Below, piece by piece: positions 34,403-43,600 of a DNA stretch of 64,000 nt. Below the pieces are notes generated by a model that ran no database searches, was not told where the DNA came from, and saw nothing but the letters and a program-made list of their open reading frames with translations. The DNA lies in contig NZ_JAAWWP010000005.1 in assembly GCF_012273655.1 (NCBI RefSeq), positions 124,001 through 188,000 of the forward strand, in the 5' to 3' direction. The translations under genes were made by a program, and so were the position numbers. How positions within the stretch are numbered: the stretch's first letter is position 1; every line of letters begins with the position of its first letter. This DNA comes from Streptomyces physcomitrii (lineage in GTDB: Bacteria > Actinomycetota > Actinomycetes > Streptomycetales > Streptomycetaceae).

Positions 34403-34516
34403 GCCGGGCGGCCTCCTGGCGGATCGGCGGTCTCCGTTCGGATCGGTGGTCTCCGTTCGGCTCGGCGGTCTCCTTGCGGTCCGGCGGGCTCCCTTCGGCT
34501 CGGCGGTCTGCTTTCC
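34403..34516 (-). repeat. Six tandem 19-bp repeats
   Basis: Contiguous 19-bp units follow the consensus GnTCGGCGGTCTCCgTTCG; four adjacent units (34422-34497) are closest to consensus and those at either end are more degenerate. They fill most of the 243-bp gap between the SLC13-type permease and the small His-rich protein. No coding role is evident. Confidence 0.7.
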
Positions 34517-34581
34517 CCGGCTGGCTCCTTTCCCGAGGGCTCCTTTCCGCGGCTGGCTCCTTTCCCGGTGGGCTGCCGCTC

Positions 34582-35880
34582 TCAGGCGAGGGCGAAGTAG
34601 CGCAGCCAGACGTAGAGGGCGGCGACCAGGACGCTGACCGCGGTGACGACCAGGCCGTAGCGGCTGAACTGCCAGAAGGAGATGTGGTGGCCGCTGCGTT
34701 CGGCGATGCCGACGGCGACGACGTTCGCCGAGGAGGCGATGATCGTGGCGTTGCCGCCGAGGTCGGCGCCGAGGGCGAAGGACCACCAGAGCATTCCGGC
34801 CTCCTCGCGGCCGCCGGAGGAGGCGACGACCTCGGCGACGATCGGGCTGGTGGAGGCGACGAAGGGGATGTTGTCGATGACCGCCGAGGGGATCACCGAG
34901 CCGAAGAGCAGCGCCATCGAGGTGGGCAGCAGCCGGCCGTCCGCGGCGCTCGCCGCCGAGCGGCCGAGGTCGCCGATGATCCCGGTCTGCACCAGCGCGC
35001 CGACCATCACGAAGAGCCCGGCGAAGAAGGCGAGCGTCTCCCAGTCCACGTCCCCGACGACCTCCCGGGTGTTCAGCCGGGACAGGACGAGCAGCGCCAG
35101 ACCGCCGGTGATCGCCACCACCGAGGGCTCCAGGTGCAGGGTGGTGTGCAGCACGAAGCAGACCATCACCGCGCCGATCACCACCAGGCTGACCACCAGC
35201 AGCCGCACATCCTTGATCTCGTCGCGGGCCCGCAGATGCGTGACCCGGTCGGCGCGTTCGGGGTCGTGGCGGAAGGCGGAGCGGAAGAGCAGGCGGCTCA
35301 GGCCGAGCAGCACCAGGATCAGCACCGCGACCACCGGCGTCATGTGCAGCAGGAAGTCGTTGAAGTTCAGGCCCGCCCGCGCCCCGATCATCAGATTGGG
35401 CGGATCCCCGATCAGCGTGGCCGCGCCACCGATGTTGCAGGCCATCACCTCCGCGATGAGGTACGGCACCACCGGCACCCCGAGCCGTTCGCAGACGGAG
35501 ATGGTGACCGGCGCGATGAGCAGCACCGTGGTGACGTTGTCCAGCCAGGGCGAGAGCACGGCGGTGGCGAGGATCAGCAGGACCATCAGCCGGTACGGGC
35601 GGCCCCCTGAGCGTTTCGCCGCCCAGACCGCGACGCACTCGAAGGCGCCGGTGCGCCGGAGCACCGAGACGATGAGCATCATCCCGGCCAGCAGGACCAG
35701 GACGCTCCAGTCGATGCCGGAGTGCCGGGAGAAGAAGGCGTGGTCGGGTTCGGTGGCGCCGATGACCAGCATGACGACGGCACCACCGAGGGCGGCGGTG
35801 ACCCGGTGGACGCGTTCGGTGGCGATCAGGACGTACACGGCGGCGAACACCGCCACCGCCAGCACGGCGGTGACACTCAC
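34582..35880 (-). CDS. SLC13/ArsB-type ion permease
   Basis: 432-residue membrane protein with about 11-12 helices. Features of the ion-transporter superfamily: WLDNVTTVLLIAPVTISV, EVMACNIGGAATLIGDPPNLMIG in the first half and a pseudo-repeat (SAVIDNIPFVASTSPIVAEV, GADLGGNATIIASSANVVAVG) in the second. The substrate may be an oxyanion, a dicarboxylate or Na+. GTG 35880 is chosen for AGGGG 5 bp upstream; the frame is open far upstream through low-complexity repeats that are not part of the protein. No arsenic genes are adjacent, so an ArsB role is not implied. Confidence 0.85.
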   Translation of the reverse strand: MSVTAVLAVAVFAAVYVLIATERVHRVTAALGGAVVMLVIGATEPDHAFFSRHSGIDWSVLVLLAGMMLIVSVLRRTGAFECVAVWAAKRSGGRPYRLMVLLILATAVLSPWLDNVTTVLLIAPVTISVCERLGVPVVPYLIAEVMACNIGGAATLIGDPPNLMIGARAGLNFNDFLLHMTPVVAVLILVLLGLSRLLFRSAFRHDPERADRVTHLRARDEIKDVRLLVVSLVVIGAVMVCFVLHTTLHLEPSVVAITGGLALLVLSRLNTREVVGDVDWETLAFFAGLFVMVGALVQTGIIGDLGRSAASAADGRLLPTSMALLFGSVIPSAVIDNIPFVASTSPIVAEVVASSGGREEAGMLWWSFALGADLGGNATIIASSANVVAVGIAERSGHHISFWQFSRYGLVVTAVSVLVAALYVWLRYFALA

Positions 35881-35890
35881 GTCGTCCCCT

Positions 35891-35922
35891 CTCGTCGGCT
35901 CGTCGGCTCGTCGGCTCGTCGG
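35891..35922 (-). repeat. Four perfect 8-bp repeats in the SLC13-type gene leader
   Basis: CTCGTCGG is repeated four times without mismatch (CCGACGAG on the gene's strand), ending just upstream of the ribosome-binding site. Perfect octamer repeats are prone to slippage, which could alter leader length or spacing to an upstream promoter. Confidence 0.7.
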
Positions 35923-36501
35923 CGTCGGGCGGCGGCGTCGGTCTCCTCGCTCCCCGCGACAGCCCTCGCGCCGAAGGCGGTCGGCGCCGCCCCGGCGGGA
36001 GCGGGCCGCCCCGGCGGAGGCGGGCCGCCCCGGCGGAGGCGGGCACGGCCGCATGGCCGCGCGGCGGGCGGGGGTCCGCGGGCGGCGGACCGGTCGAGCG
36101 CTCTGCGGCGGTGCGGCGGTCGGCTGTACGGCTGGTCGGCCGGGCGGGAGGCCGGCCGGGGCGGAGCGAAGGGATCGGGTGGACCGGGCGGTTGCCGCGC
36201 GGGAGACCGGGGCGCGGAAGGCCACGGAGGCCCCTCGCGCCGGACGGTTTCCGCTCCCGGTGGACGCGCACCTCAGGCGGTGCGCCCGGGGCGGATGGGC
36301 CCCGCGAGCAAGCGCGCCGCGCCACGGATCCCGGGGCGCGGCGGAGAGTCCTCCACCGGAACACCACTCTCCCCCATGTCCGGTTTCTCCCGCATCGGGC
36401 CCAGCACCCATTTCCGCCGGGATCGCCGGATCGCGGGACCAGGAACGGGAGCGGGACAGGCGAAGGGACCGGCACCGGCCGCAGCCCGCCCCGGCCGCCG
36501 T
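35923..36501. other. Low-complexity intergenic region with 19-bp repeats
   Basis: About 580 bp with no convincing gene. Two perfect copies of GCGGGCCGCCCCGGCGGAG stand at 36001-36019 and 36020-36038, with partial copies on each side. The rest is G/C-rich and codes for nothing recognisable in any frame. Promoters for the permease are expected here. Confidence 0.5.
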
Positions 36502-37560
36502 TCACAGCTCGGTCGCGGGCCAGTCCAGGAGGCGGGCGCCGATCACCGCGGTCTGGAGCATGTAGCGCTGGGCCGGGTCGGCGGGGCTGGCTCCGGTGAG
36601 GCGGTGGATGCGTTCGAGGCGGTACGTCAGGGCGCGCACGCTCAGCGAGAGGCGGCGGGCGGCCTCGGCGCTGACGCAGCCGGAGTCGAAGTAGACGGTG
36701 AGGGTGTCCAGATGGGGCCGGGCGCCGCCGCGGGCCGAGGCGAGCGGGCCGAGGACGTTGCGCACCAGGTCGGCCATGGCCTGCCGGTCGCGGCCGAGGA
36801 CCGGGTAGACGAGCAGGTCGGCGGCGCGCAGCACGGGGTCGTCGAGGTCGAGGCGCTGGGCGAGTTCGAGGACGCTCAGCGCCTCCTCGTAGGAGTGCAT
36901 GACGCCGCCCGCGCCGGACTGGGGGCGGCCGAGGGCGACCTGGCAGCCGTCGGTGGCGGCGTAGGCCTGCTTGGCGAAGTGGCTGAGGATCTCCTCCTGG
37001 TCGCCGGGGGCGACGCAGAGCAGCCGCCCCTCCTTGGTGGTGAGCAGCACGGACCGGCCGCCGAAGCGCCCGAGGAGCGCCTGCTCCACCTGGCGGGCGA
37101 CCGAGTCCCCCTCGTCGTAGAACTCCGGTCCCTGGGCGACGGCGACGGCGTGCGCCTGGGCGAGGCGCAGGCCGAAGCGTTCGGCGCGGGCGGCGAGCCG
37201 GCCGAGGTCGCTGCGGCCGTGCAGCAGGTCGTCGATGAACTCGCGGCGCACCGCCTCCTCGCGCCGCACCGCGAGCCGCTGGGCCCGCTCGTACCCCTCG
37301 GCGAAGGCGTCCACCGCCTGCTGGAGGGCGGCGAGGACGCGGTCCGCGGAGCCGGGGACGCCGGGCCAGTCGGTGCGGGCCGCGGCGAGGTGGCTGGAGA
37401 CCATGGCGCGCAGCCCGAGCCCGGAGGCGGCGGCGAGTTCGCCGAGGGCGCGGCGCGCGTCCAGCTCCTCGCGGCGCGGGCGGCGGCCGGTGGCGGCGAC
37501 CTCGGCGAGCATCCGGGTGCAGCCGTCCAGCCAGTCGGCGGGCAGTTCCGCCCCGATCAC
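36502..37560 (-). CDS. PucR-family transcriptional regulator (C-terminal HTH)
   Basis: 352-residue regulator. The C-terminus (LDTLTVYFDSGCVSAEAARRL and RALTYRLERIHRLTG) is the PucR helix-turn-helix. A GGDEF-like CdaR central domain precedes it (about 165-260) and the N-terminal third is helical. Such proteins usually respond to a metabolite and activate nearby operons. GTG 37560 is chosen (GGGG 5 bp upstream). It is divergent from the YqiJ/flotillin operon and may control it, although its own ligand is unknown. Confidence 0.85.
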   Translation of the reverse strand: MIGAELPADWLDGCTRMLAEVAATGRRPRREELDARRALGELAAASGLGLRAMVSSHLAAARTDWPGVPGSADRVLAALQQAVDAFAEGYERAQRLAVRREEAVRREFIDDLLHGRSDLGRLAARAERFGLRLAQAHAVAVAQGPEFYDEGDSVARQVEQALLGRFGGRSVLLTTKEGRLLCVAPGDQEEILSHFAKQAYAATDGCQVALGRPQSGAGGVMHSYEEALSVLELAQRLDLDDPVLRAADLLVYPVLGRDRQAMADLVRNVLGPLASARGGARPHLDTLTVYFDSGCVSAEAARRLSLSVRALTYRLERIHRLTGASPADPAQRYMLQTAVIGARLLDWPATEL

Positions 37561-37832
37561 GTCTGCCCCCTCGCTGTCACGCCCAACTCCCCGATCTTGA
37601 CGGCCTGTTAACGCGCCTCTTAACGCTCTCTTTACGGTGACCCGGCACCCGGAGCGTAGTGAACTCTGCCGGGTTCCGGCAATGCGGGGGCCCTGCGAAG
37701 CCGGGCACAATGATGCCAGGGGAACACACGGGGGCGGCTCCGGTTCCGGACACCGGCAAGGTGTCCGTACCGGGGCCCGGAGATGCCTCCTGCCCTCCTG
37801 ACCGGAGGCGCGGGAGAGGACCGGGGGCTGGG

Positions 37833-38444
37833 ATGCGGACGTTCGTCGAGACCGCCGCGGGCTTTCCGACCATCCTGTTCACCGCCGCCCTGGTGGTGGT
37901 GCTCGTCTTCTGGGTCCTGGTGGCCGTCGGCGTCGGCGAGGCCGAGAGCTTCGACGCGGACGCCGACTTCGGGGCCTGGGGCCTCGGCGGGGTGCCGGTC
38001 AGCATCGCCTTCTCGCTGCTGACCGCGCTGGCCTGGTTCCTGAGCCTGGCCTCCTCGCTGCTGATCGCGGACGCGGTACCGGCCGGGGCGGGCACCGTAC
38101 GGCTGCTCGGCGAACTCCTCGCCTCCGTACTGGCACTGCTCCTCGCCTGGCGGCTGACGCGGCTGCTGGTGCGCCCCTTCGCCCGGCTCTTCCCCGACGA
38201 ACCCGGGCCGTCCCGGCAGGACTTCCTCGGCCGGACCTGCACCATCCGCACCGGCCGGGTGGACGGCGCCTTCGGCCAGGCGGAGGTCGCCGCCGCGGAC
38301 GGCTCCACCGCTCTCGTCCAGGTCCGGCAGACGGGCACCGACCCGCTGCGCCTGGGCAGCACCGGGCTGCTGTACGCCTACGACTCCACCGGGGAGTTCT
38401 TCTGGGTCGCCTCCTTCGAGGAGGCGCTCGACCCCCGGGACTGA
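37833..38444 (+). CDS. YqiJ-like membrane protein (OB-fold, NfeD-related)
   Basis: 203 residues with two to three helices (about 12-35, 55-76 and 83-105) and a soluble C-terminal OB-like domain (QDFLGRTCTIRTGRVDGAFGQAEV). This layout matches YqiJ/NfeD-type partners of flotillins, and the next gene is a flotillin. It likely assists flotillin assembly in the membrane. ATG 37833 lies after GGGGGCTGGG. It shares the + strand with the two following genes at 135- and 63-bp gaps. Confidence 0.78.
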   Translation: MRTFVETAAGFPTILFTAALVVVLVFWVLVAVGVGEAESFDADADFGAWGLGGVPVSIAFSLLTALAWFLSLASSLLIADAVPAGAGTVRLLGELLASVLALLLAWRLTRLLVRPFARLFPDEPGPSRQDFLGRTCTIRTGRVDGAFGQAEVAAADGSTALVQVRQTGTDPLRLGSTGLLYAYDSTGEFFWVASFEEALDPRD

Positions 38445-38579
38445 GCGGCGCCGGCCGCCGGCACCGCACTCCCCCGGGTCCGCGGGGGCGCAGGGCACGG
38501 GCTCCCACGGGGGGTGTCCGGGGCCGCGTCCGCCGCGCGGCCGCCCATGTCCGTCACCGCTCCGAACCAAGGACCCGCC

Positions 38580-40625
38580 ATGGATGCGCTCACCCTGGGC
38601 ATCGGCGTACTCGCCGCCGTCGTCCTGTTCCTCGCCCTCGCCGTCTTCCTCGTCGTCAGCAGACTGTTCCGCAAGGTGGAGCAGGGCAAGGCGCTGATCG
38701 TCTCCAAGATGCGCAAGGTCGATGTGACCTTCACCGGGCAGGTCGTGCTGCCGGTGCTGCACAAGGCCGAGGTGATGGACATCTCGGTGAAGACCATCGA
38801 CATCACCCGCAGCGGCCGGGACGGGCTGATCTGCCGGGACAACATCCGCGCCGACATCCGCATCTCCTTCTTCGTCCGGGTCAACAAGACCGTGGAGGAC
38901 GTGGTGAAGGTGGCGCAGGCCATCGGCACCGCGCGGGCCAGCGACAAGGCCATCCTGCAGGAGCTGTTCAACGCCAAGTTCTCCGAGGCGCTGAAGACGG
39001 TCGGCAAGCAGATGGACTTCTCCGACCTCTACACCAAGCGCGACGAGCTGCGCGACCGCATCATCCAGGTCATCGGCACCGACCTCAACGGCTACAGCCT
39101 GGAGGACGCGGCGATCGACTACCTGGAGCAGACCCCGCTCGCCCAGCTGGACCCCTCCAACGTCCTGGACGCGCAGGGCATCCGCAAGATCACCGAGCTG
39201 ACCGCGGTCGAGCATGTGCGCACCAACGAGTACCAGCGCAACGAGGAAAAGGAGATCACCCGGCAGAACGTCGACGCCCGGGAGGCCATCCTCGAACTCG
39301 AACGCCGCCAGGCCGACGCCGAGATCAAGCAGAAGCGCGAGATCGACACCGTACGGGCCCGCGAGGAGGCCGAGACCGCCCGCGTCGTCGAGGAGGAGCG
39401 GCTGCGCGCGCAGACCGCCTTCCTGCACACCGAGGAGCAGCTCGGCGTGCAGCGCGAGAACCAGGCCCGCGAGGTGGCCGTCGCCGCGAAGAACCGCGAG
39501 CGGGTCATCGCGGTGGAGAACGAGCGGATCGAGAAGGACCGCGTCCTGGAGGTCATCGCCCGCGACCGGGAGACCGAACTGACCCGGATCTCCGCCGAGA
39601 AGGAGGTCGAGGCGCAGAAGCGGGAGATCGCCGAGGTGGTACGGGAGCGGGTGGCCGTGGACCGCACGGTCGCCGAGCAGGAGGAGTCCATCAAGAAGCT
39701 GCGGGCCGTGGAGGAGGCCGAGCGGCAGCGGCAGGCGGTCGTCATCGCCGCCGAGGCCGAGGCGCAGGAGCGGCTGGTCAAGGACATCAAGGCGGCGGAA
39801 GCGGCGGAGCAGGCGGCCGCCCACCGCGCCGCCGAGGAACTCACCCTGGCCGAGGCCCGGTTGAAGTCCTCCGACCTCGACGCCCGGGCCAAGCTGCGGC
39901 TCGCCGAGGGCGTCCAGGCCGAGTCCGCCGCCGAGGGCCTCGCGCGGGTGCAGGTGCGCGAGAAGGAGGCGGACGCCATCGCCAAGACCGGCGAGGCCGA
40001 GGCCCGGGCCACCGAGGCGCGGCTGCGCGCGGAGGCCGAGGGGGCGCGCAGCCGGGCGCTCGCCGAGGCCGAGGGGGTCAGCAGCAAACTCAAGGCGGAG
40101 GCGGCCGGACTCACCGAGAAGGCCGCGGCGATGGCCGCCCTCGACGAGGCCTCCCGCGGGCACGAGGAGTACCGGCTGCGCCTGGAGGCCGACAAGGAGG
40201 TCCGGCTCGCCGGTCTCGACGCCCAGCGGCAGGTCGCCGAGGCGCAGGCCGCGGTGCTCTCGACCGGTCTGGAGAACGCCGACATCAGCATCGTCGGCGG
40301 CGAGTCGGTCTTCTTCGACCGCCTGGTCGGCTCGGTCTCGCTCGGCAAGGGCGTGGACGCCTTCCTCGACAGCTCCCGGACCGCGCGGACCCTCGCGGGC
40401 CCCTGGCTGGACGGCACCGCCAGCTTCACCGAGGACCTCGGCCGCGTCCTCAGCGGCGTCTCCACCGCCGATGTGCAGAACATGACGGTCTCCGCGCTCC
40501 TGCTGAAGCTGCTGAAGTCCGGCGGCGCCGACTCCGGACGGCTGGACCAACTCCTCCAGCGCGCGGGTGAGTTGGGCCTCGCGGACATGCCCATCGGCGA
40601 AGTCGGCGGCACGGTGCGGACCTGA
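38580..40625 (+). CDS. Flotillin/YqiK-like SPFH protein
   Basis: 681 residues. An N-terminal membrane anchor (LGIGVLAAVVLFLALAVFLVV, about 5-27) is followed by an SPFH domain (about 30-200: EQGKALIVSKMRKVDVTF, VKTIDITRSGRDGLICRDN, SPFH-type NKTVEDVVKVAQAIG). A very long Glu/Ala/Arg-rich coiled coil spans about 215-560, ending in a helical C-terminus. Flotillins oligomerise at the cytoplasmic face into membrane microdomains. It is encoded between the YqiJ-like protein and a giant ATPase, a conserved-looking module. Confidence 0.9.
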   Translation: MDALTLGIGVLAAVVLFLALAVFLVVSRLFRKVEQGKALIVSKMRKVDVTFTGQVVLPVLHKAEVMDISVKTIDITRSGRDGLICRDNIRADIRISFFVRVNKTVEDVVKVAQAIGTARASDKAILQELFNAKFSEALKTVGKQMDFSDLYTKRDELRDRIIQVIGTDLNGYSLEDAAIDYLEQTPLAQLDPSNVLDAQGIRKITELTAVEHVRTNEYQRNEEKEITRQNVDAREAILELERRQADAEIKQKREIDTVRAREEAETARVVEEERLRAQTAFLHTEEQLGVQRENQAREVAVAAKNRERVIAVENERIEKDRVLEVIARDRETELTRISAEKEVEAQKREIAEVVRERVAVDRTVAEQEESIKKLRAVEEAERQRQAVVIAAEAEAQERLVKDIKAAEAAEQAAAHRAAEELTLAEARLKSSDLDARAKLRLAEGVQAESAAEGLARVQVREKEADAIAKTGEAEARATEARLRAEAEGARSRALAEAEGVSSKLKAEAAGLTEKAAAMAALDEASRGHEEYRLRLEADKEVRLAGLDAQRQVAEAQAAVLSTGLENADISIVGGESVFFDRLVGSVSLGKGVDAFLDSSRTARTLAGPWLDGTASFTEDLGRVLSGVSTADVQNMTVSALLLKLLKSGGADSGRLDQLLQRAGELGLADMPIGEVGGTVRT

Positions 40626-40688
40626 CCCCCTGCCCGGGCCGCCACGGGGGCGGCCCGGGCTCCCCGAGACGAAGGAAGGCTGGCCAGG

Positions 40689-43600
40689 ATGGCACGGGGC
40701 ACGGAACCCGCCACGGACACCGGCAGGCAGGCGGACACCGGTACGCGACCCGGTACGGATACGGAAGCGGGCGCGGGTACGGGTACGGGCGCAGACGCGG
40801 GTACGGGCGCGGGTACGGCGGCGCCCCCCGCACCCGGCGCGGGCCCGGCCCCCGGCGAGGACACCGGCGCCTACGAGGTGCTGCGCGCCCGCCTCGACGC
40901 GGAGGCCGCCGAACTCGCGCGCCGCGCCGAGGAGTTGAACGAGCGCCGGACCGCCGAGTTCGGCGAGACCCGGCTCGCCCTGACCGGCACCGGCGACCTG
41001 CGCACCCCGGAGAACTGCGCCCCCGCCGATCTGGTGGCGGTCGGCGGGGCCCTGCTGCTCGGCCACCACGGCGCCCGGCGCGGCGGCGGCGACGCGGTCC
41101 CCGGCGACGTCTTCGCCCTCTACGACCGGCAGTTGGCGCCGCTGCCCGCCTCGGCGGTGCCCGGACTCCTCGACGACCCCGCCTTCGTACGGGAGTTCGC
41201 GGCCCTGCACCGCTACTTCCGGGGCACCCGGCTGCTGCGCCTGGTGCGCACCGAGGGCAGGCTGCTCGCGGTCTTCCGCACCGGCGAGGCGGCGGGCGAT
41301 GTCCGGGTGCTGCGCTGGTCGCTCACCGCCGCGGGCGAGGCCTCCTTCCTGGACGCCCAGGGCGAGCGCGACCGACTCCCCGCCGAGCCCTACGACTTCA
41401 CCTGGCAGGTGCCCGGCCGCGAGCACCATGTGCCCGGCCGCCACCCGCACATCGGCGTCGAGGACCTGGTCTGGGTCGGCACCACCGGCGGCCTGCTCAC
41501 CGTCAAGACCCGCGACGACACCACCGACCAGCGGGCCGAGTACAGCGAGCCGGTCGAGGAGCCGCTCCAGTCGCTCGCCGACGCCGAGATCGCCTACGCC
41601 CGCGTCGGTGTCCTGCTGCTCCTCAGGGTGCGCCCCTACAAGGAGCGTGCCGACCGCCACCTGGTCTTCCACACCCTCACCGGCGAGGTGCTGCGCCTCG
41701 ACGGGATCGGCCAGTCCTGCCGCCGCCTGCCCGAGGACCAGGGCATCGTCTTCCCCGGCGGATATGTGCCGGCCACCGGCGCGCACAAGGTCTTCGGCAC
41801 CGGCACCGGCGACCTCCGCTTCGTCCGCCTGGTGCGCTCCCCCTACGGCGAGGACGTGCTCTACGTCTTCCGCGACGAGGAGCGCGGCCGCGAACTCCTG
41901 CTGCCCTACAACCTCATCCGCAAGCAGCTCGCCACCCCGCTGGAGTGCCACGGCCACGCCCTCTTCGACGACGGCACCCTGGTCACCTCGCGGGCCGCGG
42001 GCGAGGAGGGCGCCCGCGTCCACCCGGTGCAGCTGTGGCGCACGCCCTTCGTCGCGGACACCTTCGCCGCCGCCCGGCCCGCGGGCTCGGGACCGCTCGC
42101 CCGGATCGGCAACGCCGACCTGGTGTCCGGTATCGCCGACTGCCTCTCGCTGACCCGCGCCGTCGCGGAGTCCTCGGGCACGGCCTCCGGCTACGAGGCG
42201 CTGGCCGCCGACTGCACCGCCGCCGCGGACCGCCACCACTGGCTGGCCGAGCCCGAACTCGGCGCGCTCGCCGAGCCCTTGGAGCGGCTGCGGGTCACCG
42301 CCGGGCAGGTGCTCGCCGAGTTCGCGACCGTACGCGAGCTGACCCGGCAGGCAGCCGAGGAGCTCGCCGGGACCGAGCGGGAGATCACCGCGGTGGTCCG
42401 GCGGCTGCGCGGCGAGAGCCCGCGGGAGGCCACCGCCTGGGTCGACGGGCTGACCGCGCTGCGCCGCGCCCGCGGCCGCCTGCTGACCCTGAAGGACCTG
42501 CGCTACGCCGACCGCGCGCGCATCGCCGCCCTCGACGCCCGCACCGAGGAGGACCTCGCCGGATTCGGCCGCCGCGCCACCGCCTCCCTCGCCCGCGCCG
42601 ACGCCTTCGCCTCCGCGCACGCCGAACTCGCCGCCCTGGACGGGGAGATCGCGGCGGCGGCCACCGTCGCCGCCACCGAGCCGCTCGCCACCCGCCTCGA
42701 CGCACTCACCGCCGGGCTGCAGACGGTCACCGAGGTCCTCGCCTCCCTGGGCACCTCCGACGCCACCGTGCGCACCGCCGTCCTGGAGCGCCTCGCGGAG
42801 GTCTCCGCGGGGGTCAACCGCGGCCGGGCCGCCCTCGACGCCCGCCGCCGCGCCCTCGGCAGCACCGAGCAACGGGCGGAGTTCGCCGCCGAGTTCGCCC
42901 TGCTCGGGCAGTCGGTGACGGCCGCGCTCGCCACCGCGCACACCCCCGAGGACTGCGAGCGGCAGCTCGCCGGGATGCTCCTGCACGTGGAGAACCTGGA
43001 GTCCCGCTTCACCTCCTCCGCGGACTTCCTCACCGAACTCGACGCCAAACGCACCGAGATCCACGAAGCCTTCTCCGCCCGCAAGCAGAGCCTCGCCGAC
43101 GCCCGCGCCCGGCACGCCGCCCGGCTCGCCCAGAGCGCGGCGCGGGTCCTGGAGACCGTGGGCCGCCGCGCCTCGGCGCTCAAGGGCCCCGAGGAGGTGG
43201 CCACCTGGTTCGTCTCCGACCCGATGGCCGCCAAGGTCCGCCGCACCGCCGCCGAACTGCGCGAGCTGGGCGAGCAGGCCCGCGCCCAGGAACTCGACGG
43301 GCAGCTGGAGTCCGCCCGCCGGGCCGCCCTGCGCGCGGTCCGCGACCGCGGTGACCTGGGCGCCGCCGGTGGTGCCCAAGTCCGCCTGGGCAGGCACCTG
43401 TTCGCGGTCAACTCCCAGCCGCTCGACCTGACCCTGGTGCCGCGGGAGGAGGGCCTGGTGCTCAGCCTCACCGGCACCGACTGGACCGCCCCCGTCACCG
43501 ACCCGGACTTCCTCGCCACCCGGCACCTGTGGGACCGCCCGCTGCCCTCCGAGTCACCGGCCGTCTACCGCGCCGAATACCTCGCGGTACGCCTCTTCGA

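Noticed and set aside
34403..34516. 19-bp tandem repeats considered as a CRISPR or plasmid iteron array.
   Set aside because: Units are contiguous without spacers, and there is no replication-initiator gene or AT-rich region nearby.
34582..35880. Arsenite efflux pump ArsB.
   Set aside because: The fold fits, but no arsR, arsC or other arsenic gene is adjacent, so the substrate is left open.
37632..43526. A 1964-codon open frame on the minus strand.
   Set aside because: It runs antisense to the YqiJ-like, flotillin and DUF3686 genes, whose products have clear motifs. The predicted protein is Gly/Ala/Leu/Arg low-complexity with no domain, a common artefact of very high GC content.
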